Of a stretch of 64,000 nt of DNA, positions 1-7,708 are shown in pieces. The stretch lies in the NCBI RefSeq assembly GCF_019457885.1, contig NZ_JAHZST010000020.1, positions 18,037 through 82,036 on the forward strand, in the 5' to 3' direction. The notes beneath the pieces were generated by a model. The model did no database searches and was not told the origin of the DNA. It worked only from the letters and a program-made list of their open reading frames with translations. Source of the DNA: Shewanella nanhaiensis (GTDB lineage Bacteria > Pseudomonadota > Gammaproteobacteria > Enterobacterales > Shewanellaceae). Each line of letters starts with the position of its first letter. The first letter of the stretch is position 1. A program made the position numbers and the translations under genes.

Positions 1-463
1 TTTTCAAGGCCTTAGACATAGCTTCAGACTCAGGCGTTTGAGCAGGTACTTCTGACATAGAGTTAAACTTGTTAACTATGGGCTTTCCCCCGACAAAACT
101 CCAAATAAACGTAGAGAAATCATCACCCTGAGTGTCAGAAAAATGAGTCATATAAGCACGAGCATTTTTGATGATCGAGTTAACCTTTAATCGGTTACGC
201 ACAATCCCTTTATCAAGTAGTAACTCCTCCACTTTATCATCATCAAACTTGGCAATGATAGCAGGGTCAAAATTGGCGAAAGCGGCTTCATAATTATGCT
301 GCTTTTTAAGGATAGTGATCCAAGATAAACCCGCCTGTTGACCGTCAAGGCAGAGCTTAGCAAACAGCTCTTGGCTATCAAAAACAGGCCTTCCCCACAC
401 CTCATCATGATAGGCTTGATATAGATCATCAGCGCCAACCCAGCTACAACGTTGCTTTTCCAT
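1..463 (-). CDS. tag: DNA-3-methyladenine glycosylase I (Tag), 3-prime part cut by window edge
   Basis: Base-excision repair enzyme that removes 3-methyladenine from alkylated DNA in the cytoplasm. Translating the minus strand from the ATG at 463 gives an uninterrupted 154 codons to the window edge, beginning MEKQRCSWVGADDLYQAYHD and containing the core CLDGQQAGLSWITILKK, closely like E. coli Tag (187 aa). Cys6 and His19 match the N-terminal pair of the Tag zinc site; the C-terminal pair lies outside the window. The residue aligned to E. coli catalytic Glu38 is Asp40 here. It is divergent from glyQ with a 163 bp gap. The open frame at 187-477 is a shadow of this gene. Confidence 0.93.
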   Translation of the reverse strand, partial: MEKQRCSWVGADDLYQAYHDEVWGRPVFDSQELFAKLCLDGQQAGLSWITILKKQHNYEAAFANFDPAIIAKFDDDKVEELLLDKGIVRNRLKVNSIIKNARAYMTHFSDTQGDDFSTFIWSFVGGKPIVNKFNSMSEVPAQTPESEAMSKALK

Positions 464-538
464 GGTAAAAATTCCAAGTTTTATTTGATGAGATAAAAAA
501 TAACCTACATATGCCTTTTTCTTCAAGGTATAATCGAA

Positions 539-544
539 ACCATT
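539..544 (+). promoter_or_regulatory. Possible -10 box of glyQ
   Basis: TATAAT at 539-544 lies 83 bp before the glyQ start, in the gap divergent from tag. No convincing -35 hexamer is visible 16-18 bp upstream, where the sequence is a T-rich run, so this is only a likely -10 element. Confidence 0.35.
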
Positions 545-626
545 TTTTAAATTTCCAAACTAGCTCTGCATGCTGAAATAGCATAATTGAGAGGTTGGTT
601 TCATCTTGACGGCGTAGATAGTAGAC

Positions 627-1532
627 ATGACGACGAAACATGACGTAAAGACATTCCAGGGCTTCATTATGACCCTGCAGGAATACTGGGCGCAGCAAGG
701 TTGCGCTATCGTTCAACCTCTGGACATGGAGGTTGGTGCTGGTACATTCCACCCACAGACTTTCCTACGTTCATTAGGTCCAGAGCCAATGAGCAGTGCT
801 TATGTGCAGCCATGTCGCCGCCCTACTGATGGCCGCTACGGTGAAAACCCAAATCGCCTTCAGCACTATTATCAGTATCAGGTCGTTCTAAAGCCTTCAC
901 CAAGCAATATTCAAGAGCTCTACTTAGGCTCACTTGAAGCCCTTGGCGTCGATATGAACGTCCATGATGTCCGCTTCGTAGAAGATAACTGGGAGTCACC
1001 AACATTGGGCGCTTGGGGCCTAGGCTGGGAAGTCTGGTTAAATGGTATGGAAGTATCACAGTTCACCTACTTTCAGCAAGTTGGCGGACTTGAATGTAGC
1101 CCAGTAACCGGAGAGATCACTTACGGTCTTGAGCGTCTGGCCATGTATATTCAGGAAGTAGACAGTGTTTACGACCTAGTGTGGACCGATGGCCCAATGG
1201 GCAAAGTCATGTATGGTGATATCTTCCATCAAAATGAAGTTGAGCAATCAACCTATAACTTCGAACATGCTGACGTCGATGTACTATTTAAGATGTTTGA
1301 TGACTGTGAAGTTGCTTGTCAGCGCCTGTTGACCTTAGAGAAGCCGCTTCCGCTGCCAGCCTATGAGCAGGTAATGAAAGCATCCCACGCATTTAACCTG
1401 CTAGATGCTCGCCACGCAATCTCAGTAACAGAGCGCCAGCGTTATATTCTCCGCGTTCGTACTATGGCCAAAGGCGTAGCAGAATCCTATTATCAAGCCC
1501 GTGAAGCTCTTGGCTTCCCAATGTGTAAGTAG
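627..1532 (+). CDS. glyQ: Glycine--tRNA ligase alpha subunit
   Basis: Alpha chain of the bacterial alpha2beta2 glycyl-tRNA synthetase, which carries the class II catalytic core charging tRNA-Gly with glycine. The 301 aa product has the family length and hallmark stretches FHPQTFLRSLGPEPMSSAYV and EVSQFTYFQQVGGLEC. The ATG at 627 gives the usual N-terminus (MTTKHDVKTFQGFIMTLQ). glyS follows after an 11 bp gap, so the two subunits are almost certainly co-transcribed. Confidence 0.98.
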   Translation: MTTKHDVKTFQGFIMTLQEYWAQQGCAIVQPLDMEVGAGTFHPQTFLRSLGPEPMSSAYVQPCRRPTDGRYGENPNRLQHYYQYQVVLKPSPSNIQELYLGSLEALGVDMNVHDVRFVEDNWESPTLGAWGLGWEVWLNGMEVSQFTYFQQVGGLECSPVTGEITYGLERLAMYIQEVDSVYDLVWTDGPMGKVMYGDIFHQNEVEQSTYNFEHADVDVLFKMFDDCEVACQRLLTLEKPLPLPAYEQVMKASHAFNLLDARHAISVTERQRYILRVRTMAKGVAESYYQAREALGFPMCK

Positions 1533-1543
1533 AGGTATATAGA

Positions 1544-3613
1544 ATGAATTTTGAAAACTTACTCATTGAAGTTGGTACCGAAGAGCTGCCTCCAAAAGCC
1601 CTGCGCAAACTGGCTGAGTCTTTTGTTAGCAACTTTACCGATGAACTTGAAAAAGCAGAACTAAGCTTCGAATCGGCCCAATGGCACGCAGCTCCTCGTC
1701 GCCTAGCCTTTACTGTAAACCAGTTAGTTCTAGCACAGGCTGACAAGGTCGTTGAGAAGCGCGGACCTGCGATTGCTCAAGCATTTGATGCCGATGGCAA
1801 CCCAACTAAAGCCGCCATGGGCTGGGCTCGTGGTAACGGTATTACTGTTGAACAAGCTGAGCGTCTAAAAACAGATAAAGGTGAATGGCTACTTCACCAA
1901 GCTAAAGTTGTTGGTGTTGAAACTAAAAGCCTTATCAATGACATGGCACAACGTGCCCTCGATAAACTACCAATTCCTAAACCAATGCGTTGGGGAACAA
2001 GCAAGACTCAATTTATCCGTCCAGTACACACAGTCACTATGCTACTAGGCAGTGAGCTGGTTGAAGGTGAGTTACTTGGTGTTAAATCGGCTCGTGTTAT
2101 TCGCGGTCACAGATTCATGGGTAAGAAGAGTTTTGAGTTAGATCATGCAGATAACTACCTGTCAGCACTGAAAGAGCAAGGCATGGTTCTCGCCGATTAT
2201 GAAGCGCGTAAAGCGATCATAAAGGCAGATGCAGAAGCTGCAGCCGCTAAGATTGGTGGTGTTGCAGATCTTGAAGATGATCTACTTGAGGAGGTTACCT
2301 CCCTAGTTGAATGGCCAGTTGTGCTAACCGCAAACTTCGAAGAGAAGTTCCTCGATGTGCCGGCAGAAGCCCTGGTTTACACCATGAAAGGCGATCAGAA
2401 ATACTTCCCTGTCTTCGATAAAACTGGCCAGTTACTACCTCACTTCATCTTCGTGACCAATATCGAATCGAAAGATCCTCAAGTGATCATCTCTGGTAAT
2501 GAGAAAGTGGTTCGTCCACGTCTTGCCGATGCAGAGTTCTTCTTCGAAACCGATAAGAAACAGACTCTTGAGTCTCGCCTTGCAAGCCTAGAAACGGTTG
2601 TTTTCCAAAAACAACTTGGCACTATCAAGCAGCGTGTTGAGCGTATCTCACAACTGGCAGGCTATATTGCTAATTCAATAGATGCAGATAGCGATGAAGC
2701 GTCACGTGCAGGTCTACTCTCTAAGTCAGATCTGATGACAAACATGGTAATGGAGTTCACCGATCTTCAAGGCACCATGGGTATGCACTATGCGCGCCTA
2801 AATGGTGAAACAGAAGCTGTCGCTGTAGCTCTTGCTGAGCAGTATAAGCCTAAGTTCTCTGGCGATACCGTACCAACAGCGCCTATCTCTGTCTGCGTTG
2901 CACTGGCTGAAAAGCTAGATACCTTGGTCGGTATTTTCGGCATCGGACAAGCACCAAAAGGCGCAGCGGATCCGTTTGCACTACGCCGTGCTGCCATTGG
3001 TGTATTGCGAATCTGTTTAGAGAACAACCTACCACTAGATCTTGTAGATTTGATAGCTAAAGCACAAGAACTACACGGTGATAACCTCACCAATGACAAG
3101 GCCGCAGAGCAGGTACTTGAGTTCTTTATGGGTCGTTTCCGCGCTTGGTACCAAGACCAAGGTGTGAGCGTAGATGTGATCTTAGCTGTACTGGCTCGAC
3201 GTCCTACAGCGCCTGCCGATTTCGATAGCCGCATTAAAGCCGTTGCGCACTTCAGAGGACTTGAACAGGCCTCTGCACTTGCCGCAGCCAACAAGCGTGT
3301 ATCAAATATTCTGGCAAAAGTTGAAGGTGAACTTGCCACTGACATCAGCAGTGAGTTATTGGTAGAAAGCGCTGAAAAGGCACTAGCAGAAAAACTAAAT
3401 GAGCTTCAGCCTCAACTAGCACCTCTGTTTGCTGCTGCTAACTATCAGCAAGCCCTATCTTTGCTCGCCGATCTACGTGAAAGCGTCGATACCTTCTTCG
3501 AAGATGTGATGGTGATGGCAGATGATGAAGCCCTGAAGAATAACCGCTTAGCCCTGCTATCAAGCCTGCGCGAACAGTTCCTTCACGCTGCAGATATCTC
3601 ATTGCTTCAGTAA
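1544..3613 (+). CDS. glyS: Glycine--tRNA ligase beta subunit
   Basis: Beta chain of glycyl-tRNA synthetase, needed for tRNA recognition. 689 aa, the normal length for the family, beginning MNFENLLIEVGTEELPPKAL, the typical start of GlyS. The central HD-like region contains RPRLADAEFFFETDKK, and the C-terminal DALR-type anticodon-binding region is intact. It is the second gene of glyQS and ends just before an intrinsic terminator at 3658-3685. Confidence 0.98.
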   Translation: MNFENLLIEVGTEELPPKALRKLAESFVSNFTDELEKAELSFESAQWHAAPRRLAFTVNQLVLAQADKVVEKRGPAIAQAFDADGNPTKAAMGWARGNGITVEQAERLKTDKGEWLLHQAKVVGVETKSLINDMAQRALDKLPIPKPMRWGTSKTQFIRPVHTVTMLLGSELVEGELLGVKSARVIRGHRFMGKKSFELDHADNYLSALKEQGMVLADYEARKAIIKADAEAAAAKIGGVADLEDDLLEEVTSLVEWPVVLTANFEEKFLDVPAEALVYTMKGDQKYFPVFDKTGQLLPHFIFVTNIESKDPQVIISGNEKVVRPRLADAEFFFETDKKQTLESRLASLETVVFQKQLGTIKQRVERISQLAGYIANSIDADSDEASRAGLLSKSDLMTNMVMEFTDLQGTMGMHYARLNGETEAVAVALAEQYKPKFSGDTVPTAPISVCVALAEKLDTLVGIFGIGQAPKGAADPFALRRAAIGVLRICLENNLPLDLVDLIAKAQELHGDNLTNDKAAEQVLEFFMGRFRAWYQDQGVSVDVILAVLARRPTAPADFDSRIKAVAHFRGLEQASALAAANKRVSNILAKVEGELATDISSELLVESAEKALAEKLNELQPQLAPLFAAANYQQALSLLADLRESVDTFFEDVMVMADDEALKNNRLALLSSLREQFLHAADISLLQ

Positions 3614-3657
3614 AGAAGCTACGAGGGCATAAGGGCGAGTTCCTAGGAAAGACATCA

Positions 3658-3685
3658 AGCCCCAGCTAGACTGGGGCTTTTTTTT
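3658..3685. terminator. Bidirectional intrinsic terminator between glyS and the HDOD gene
   Basis: AGCCCCAG (3658-3665), a 5-nt loop, then CTGGGGCT (3671-3678) followed by eight Ts. The convergent minus-strand gene ends at 3684, inside the T tract, so the hairpin can serve the glyQS transcript and probably marks the boundary for the opposite one. Confidence 0.9.
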
Positions 3686-4742
3686 AGAACATTTTCAACT
3701 TCTCATGGTAGATATCGAACTGCTCACGGGTCAAATTTGCATCCATCAGCAACCTGCTTAAACAATCCTCATCCAACTGATTTGCCTGAAATAGCATTGA
3801 ACATTCGCTGACTAAATTTGCTCGCCAAACAGCCAGAGCAAGCTCATCTGATGGTTTAGAGTGGCTACTGGCAAGCTGACTCAATGACGTTTCAAAGATA
3901 GCGGGAAGCTGCCAATGCTTTGCCAACAGGGCACTTAAACTGAGCGACTTTGTGGTCATCACCTGCTTAAACAGTGAAGAGTTAGGCTGCTCACCTGGTT
4001 CAGCCTGATGAAACGCATCTAATAGCATCTTAAAGATCGCAATCTTCCCCACATCATGGAGTAGACCCAGCATAAATGCCGTGTCAGGGTCGCACTTGCC
4101 GAACTCGGCCGACAGATAGGAAACCTGCTGAGAATGGCGCCAAATCTGTAGACCAAAACGGCGATAATAGATGGGCTTTATCTCAACGACCTCCGCCATC
4201 AGAGATGTAGTAACCAGCCGCCTAATCTGCTCCCTACCTAGCTGAACAAAAGCTTGTTGCAGGTTAGTCACCTCTTTATCAGAGCGTTTAAAAGCTGGAG
4301 AGTTACATAACTTAAGTACTTCAACACTCAATACAGGCTTAGTCTTAAACACCTCCAGCAGAGTCTCAATATCAACACTGTCATCCCTAAGTTTCTGATC
4401 TAAAGCCGCCAGTTGGCTGGGAAGCTTCAATACTTTTTCAGCAATATCTCCAGGGCAGGCAAGCGCACTCTCTACCTCTGAGATCACACTCTTCTCAAGG
4501 TTATTGGCAATACCTGTGTCGGCCCCACTTTGAGAGGGAAACAGCATGCCATAGAACAGGGCTGAAACATCAACGCTTCTTTCTGGCGTCACAACATTCA
4601 GAGGAGTCTGGGGTTTGAGAGTGGCATTATTTGCTGCGGTTGATAGCTTTTGGAAGCCAAGCTCGGTAGAAAGCACCTTAGGCTTTTCTACTGAGACCTT
4701 GTCTCTAACATTGAAAATTTTCTTAATGATTCTCTTAACCAA
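3684..4742 (-). CDS. HDOD domain-containing protein
   Basis: A 352 aa cytoplasmic protein. Residues about 105-300 read as an HDOD domain (a catalytically degenerate HD-related fold often found in signalling proteins), including EVLKLCNSPAF near 141-151 and LLHDVGKIAIFK near 227-238. The N-terminal 100 residues are Lys/Ser/Thr-rich and not assignable. The HD pair at 229-230 is retained, but the wider HD-hydrolase metal signature is not evident, so enzymatic activity should not be assumed. The gene is convergent with glyS and divergent from the pxp operon. Related HDOD proteins act in motility, biofilm or stress control, but nothing here shows the target. Confidence 0.85.
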   Translation of the reverse strand: MVKRIIKKIFNVRDKVSVEKPKVLSTELGFQKLSTAANNATLKPQTPLNVVTPERSVDVSALFYGMLFPSQSGADTGIANNLEKSVISEVESALACPGDIAEKVLKLPSQLAALDQKLRDDSVDIETLLEVFKTKPVLSVEVLKLCNSPAFKRSDKEVTNLQQAFVQLGREQIRRLVTTSLMAEVVEIKPIYYRRFGLQIWRHSQQVSYLSAEFGKCDPDTAFMLGLLHDVGKIAIFKMLLDAFHQAEPGEQPNSSLFKQVMTTKSLSLSALLAKHWQLPAIFETSLSQLASSHSKPSDELALAVWRANLVSECSMLFQANQLDEDCLSRLLMDANLTREQFDIYHEKLKMF

Positions 4743-4890
4743 TTTTAATGACCAATCATCTATTTGATAGTAGTAAAGTATAGCAAGTCGAATCGAAGTT
4801 TGATGAGATAAAATCGTTTCTAGCTTGTTTTCCTAGTAACAAATACCGACACTATCAAAATACAATAACTTAATATGATTAAGGTCAAGA

Positions 4891-5571
4891 ATGATCAATA
4901 CCAGCCCTAAGGTATATCGCTTAGGGGAGAGGGCTATCGTACTCGACTGCAGCGAACTTTTCCCAGCACTCTCCAAGCTAACCATTCAGAACAGGATCTG
5001 GGAATTGGCTCAAAAGTGCAGAGAAAATAGGATCTTTACCGATCTTGTCCCTGGAATGAATAATCTGACCCTATTTATTAAAGATGCCAATCAACTGGCA
5101 GACTGGATTGCGAGGCTTCCAGAGCTTTGGAGCGATACCACAGGCATAAAGCTTGATAAACCAAGCGTAGAGATCCCTGTTGTTTACGGTGGTAAATATG
5201 GTCCAGATCTCGACGAGGTTGCCAGAATCCACCAGCTGGACACGAGTGAGGTGATCCGCATGCACACAGCTCCTGAGTACACGGTACTATTTCTTGGTTT
5301 CCAGCCGGGATTTCCCTACTTAGATGGCCTTAATAATCAGTTATTCACCCCAAGACTTAGCACTCCAAGGTTATCCATACCGGCAGGCTCTGTAGGTATT
5401 GGTGGCGAGCAAACGGGTATTTATCCCAAAGAAGCACCGGGTGGCTGGCAGCTCATCGGCCGCACAAATCTTCCCCTGTTCACACCTGACAACCCAGAGA
5501 GTCCAACCCTTCTCGCTCCCGGATACAGAGTACGATTTACACAAGTCAGCAGTTTAGAGTTTCCCCAATGA
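4891..5571 (+). CDS. pxpB: 5-oxoprolinase subunit PxpB
   Basis: 226 aa protein of the former KipI/allophanate-hydrolase subunit 1 family, part of the PxpABC ATP-dependent 5-oxoprolinase that opens pyroglutamate to glutamate. Family motifs are visible: LGFQPGFPYLDGL and PAGSVGIGGEQTGIYP. The ATG at 4891 follows an AAGG ribosome-binding site 6-9 nt upstream. Its TGA overlaps the start of pxpC by four bases (ATGA), which indicates translational coupling. Confidence 0.95.
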   Translation: MINTSPKVYRLGERAIVLDCSELFPALSKLTIQNRIWELAQKCRENRIFTDLVPGMNNLTLFIKDANQLADWIARLPELWSDTTGIKLDKPSVEIPVVYGGKYGPDLDEVARIHQLDTSEVIRMHTAPEYTVLFLGFQPGFPYLDGLNNQLFTPRLSTPRLSIPAGSVGIGGEQTGIYPKEAPGGWQLIGRTNLPLFTPDNPESPTLLAPGYRVRFTQVSSLEFPQ

Positions 5572-6506
5572 TAAATAGTCCCCAAGAAGTGGCACACTCG
5601 AGTGCAGATATTGAGGTTCTCACCCCAGGACTATTTAGCACAGTCCAAGGCATAGGTTTAACTGGATACCGACATCTAGGCATCCCCATTGGCGGCGCGC
5701 TGGACAGTCACGCACTGATCTTAGGAAACCGGCTATTAGGCAATCCAGATAACACTCATGGGATTGAACTGACCAGCGGAAAAGTGGAGCTTAAGTTTAA
5801 CCGTGACAGTTGGTTTGTCGTCACCGGGGCTCAATATCAGATATCCATAGGTGACCGAAATATCTGGAGTGGTTGGCGTAACAAAATCAAAGCCGGTGAA
5901 ACCTTAACCCTTAAAGGTCCAAGCTCCAAAATGCACGCTTACCTGACGATAGATGGCGGTATTGTGCAGCACTCACCTCTAGGCATAGGAGGCTCTACCT
6001 CCCAAGCACTTGGGCGGGGAGATCGACTACAACTCGGTAAAACTCTCTCTATCACCAAGCCTATAGGTGCAGTGCAAAGAGGTTACTGTGATGAGATCCG
6101 CGCTTTACCTGGGCCGGAGATGTCACTTTTTACAGCCACATCACGCAAAGCCTTCTGGCATAACCGATGGCAGCTGACGAATGCCAGCAACCGCATGGGA
6201 GCTCGGCTTGATGGCGAAGCGCTCTCTCTGAGTGCACCTAAAGAGCTTAACTCTCATGCCGTGATGCCAGGCGTAGTGCAAGTACCGCCATCAGGTCAGC
6301 CCATCGTTCTGCTCGCCGATGCACAAACTACAGGTGGATACCCTAAAATTGCTACCGTGATTGAGGCTGATTTATGGAAGCTGGCTCAAACTCGGCCTGG
6401 ACAAAGCATTCGATTCGTTCATGTCAGCCCAAGCCAAGCCGATGATGCAAACTACGAGTGGCAACAATATTTTTATCGCCTCCAAAGAGCCATGAATGGC
6501 TCGTAA
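5568..6506 (+). CDS. pxpC: 5-oxoprolinase subunit PxpC
   Basis: 312 aa protein of the biotin-dependent-carboxyltransferase-like/KipA family, partner of PxpB in 5-oxoproline hydrolysis. The N-terminal portion contains the typical LTPGLFSTVQGIGLTGYRHL and GGALDSHALILGNRLLGN. It overlaps pxpB by 4 bp and is followed 20 bp later by pxpA, giving the gene order pxpB-pxpC-pxpA. Confidence 0.95.
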   Translation: MINSPQEVAHSSADIEVLTPGLFSTVQGIGLTGYRHLGIPIGGALDSHALILGNRLLGNPDNTHGIELTSGKVELKFNRDSWFVVTGAQYQISIGDRNIWSGWRNKIKAGETLTLKGPSSKMHAYLTIDGGIVQHSPLGIGGSTSQALGRGDRLQLGKTLSITKPIGAVQRGYCDEIRALPGPEMSLFTATSRKAFWHNRWQLTNASNRMGARLDGEALSLSAPKELNSHAVMPGVVQVPPSGQPIVLLADAQTTGGYPKIATVIEADLWKLAQTRPGQSIRFVHVSPSQADDANYEWQQYFYRLQRAMNGS

Positions 6507-6526
6507 CTCATAGAAAGTAAGGTTAT

Positions 6527-7264
6527 ATGGTTATGGCCAGAGTAAACGTGAAAAACTACCCTATCGACCTCAATGCGGATCTGGGTGAAGGAGGTCTCCA
6601 TGATGAAGCTCTGCTTCAAATTGTCACTTCGGCCAATATCGCTTGTGGTGGTCACACTGGCGATCAGCAAACCATGACTGCTGCTGTTAAAGCTGCAGTA
6701 GAGAACAAGGTAAAAATAGGCGCCCACCCCAGCTATCCCGATACCATTCATTTCGGACGCGCTCCCATGGAGATCTCAAATCAGGCATTACGTGAGTCTA
6801 TATCTAAGCAGATAAGGGCACTAAAGAGTGTCTGTGAGCGACAGGGCGCAGAAATGTTCCACGTGAAACCTCATGGTGCCTTTTACAATAAAGTCGCTAA
6901 GGATGAGGCTATGGGGCTTATTTTAATAGAGGTGATTAAACAGATAGATCCTAATCTTAAGTTGATGATCTTGGCAGCAAGTCCCTTAGTCAAGCAAGCA
7001 GAACTTGCGGGTCTCACAGTGATTCAGGAGGCGTTCGCCGATCGCGCCTACCTTAACGATGGCTCGCTAGCCCCCCGTGACAGAGAAGGAGCAGTCATAC
7101 ACGATAAGCAGGCCGCACTAACTCAAGTGAAACAGTTTATCGCCCAGCAACCAGTCACCAGCTTAGATGGCCAAGCTTTGACAATTAAAGCCGATACCAT
7201 CTGCCTCCACGGTGATAATGAACACGCATTAGAGTTTGCCAAGCTGATAAAAGACTCGCTTTAA
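6527..7264 (+). CDS. pxpA: 5-oxoprolinase subunit PxpA (LamB/YcsF family)
   Basis: 245 aa third subunit of the 5-oxoprolinase. Signature segments are DLNADLGEGGLHDEALL at the N-terminus, ANIACGGHTGD, and FHVKPHGAFYNKVAKDE. The start at 6527 lies 4 nt after an AAGTAAGG ribosome-binding site; the ATG two codons later (6533) is an alternative. The segment coding for MFHVKP contains a parS-like 16-mer at 6855-6870. No terminator directly follows; the transcript would enter the hairpin array at 7301-7610. Confidence 0.95.
   Translation: MVMARVNVKNYPIDLNADLGEGGLHDEALLQIVTSANIACGGHTGDQQTMTAAVKAAVENKVKIGAHPSYPDTIHFGRAPMEISNQALRESISKQIRALKSVCERQGAEMFHVKPHGAFYNKVAKDEAMGLILIEVIKQIDPNLKLMILAASPLVKQAELAGLTVIQEAFADRAYLNDGSLAPRDREGAVIHDKQAALTQVKQFIAQQPVTSLDGQALTIKADTICLHGDNEHALEFAKLIKDSL
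6855..6870. other. parS-like 16-mer inside pxpA
   Basis: TGTTCCACGTGAAACC matches the general bacterial parS consensus (TGTTNCACGTGAAACA) at 15 of 16 bases. It lies in codons for the conserved residues MFHVKP of PxpA, so coding constraint could create it by chance. Its position 32 kb from parAB, in the origin-proximal zone, fits ParB loading sites of other bacteria. Confidence 0.45.
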
Positions 7265-7300
7265 AGACATTTCCCAACTCCCTATAGGTCAGTGATAGAA

Positions 7301-7610
7301 ATGCACAGAGATGTAGGAACATCTCCTGCCATGTGCAACGTCTATTTGTATACATCCCTGTGCAAACCCCTTCATACAGGATGTATGAAATGTGCTACAG
7401 ATGTAGGGAACATTTCAAGTGCCGTGGTGCTCAGGGATAAATACATCCTAATACAAATCCCCTCTAACGCTGTGACCAACATGGATGTATGGAAATGTGC
7501 TACAGATGTAGGGAACATCTAGCCCCCATGCGTTCGGGGATAAATATATCCTTATACAAATCCCCTCTAACGCTGTCCCTGCGTTCGGGGATAAGCACAT
7601 CCATGTGCAA
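7301..7610. repeat. Tandem array of hairpin repeats between pxpA and gyrB
   Basis: Two degenerate units of about 104 bp follow one another (7379-7473 and 7483-7576). The 35-bp block at 7379-7413 recurs almost exactly at 7483-7518, and the 39-bp block at 7435-7473 recurs at 7538-7576. Within them are short perfect hairpins: AGATGT-AGGA-ACATCT (7309-7324), AGATGT-AGGGA-ACATCT (7504-7520) and GCACATCCATGTGC (7595-7608). No credible protein is encoded. The rest of the 445 bp gap holds only the gyrB terminator and the region downstream of gyrB. Confidence 0.8.
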
Positions 7611-7638
7611 AAAAGCCCCAGATTTTCATCTAGGGCTT
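7609..7638 (-). terminator. Intrinsic terminator downstream of gyrB
   Basis: On the minus strand the 11-bp stem AAGCCCTAGAT / ATCTGGGGCTT (7613-7638, one mismatch) is followed by a T tract (A run at 7609-7614 on the plus strand). It lies 70 bp past the gyrB stop codon. Confidence 0.85.
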
Positions 7639-7708
7639 ATCAATTTTGCAGTTAACTCTTAATATCTTTACCACGCAGTGGTCTCAATAGAGGTGCGCAG
7701 CAGATCTA

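Noticed and set aside
187..477. Minus-strand open frame of 96 codons
   Set aside because: Lies out of frame within tag, whose own frame is clearly conserved.
7292..7522. Open frame of 76 codons rich in Cys and Thr
   Set aside because: It is a translation of the tandem hairpin repeats; the same peptide segment recurs because the DNA repeats.
7379..7576. CRISPR array
   Set aside because: Only two repeat units, units longer than 100 bp, no unique spacers between constant short repeats, no cas genes.
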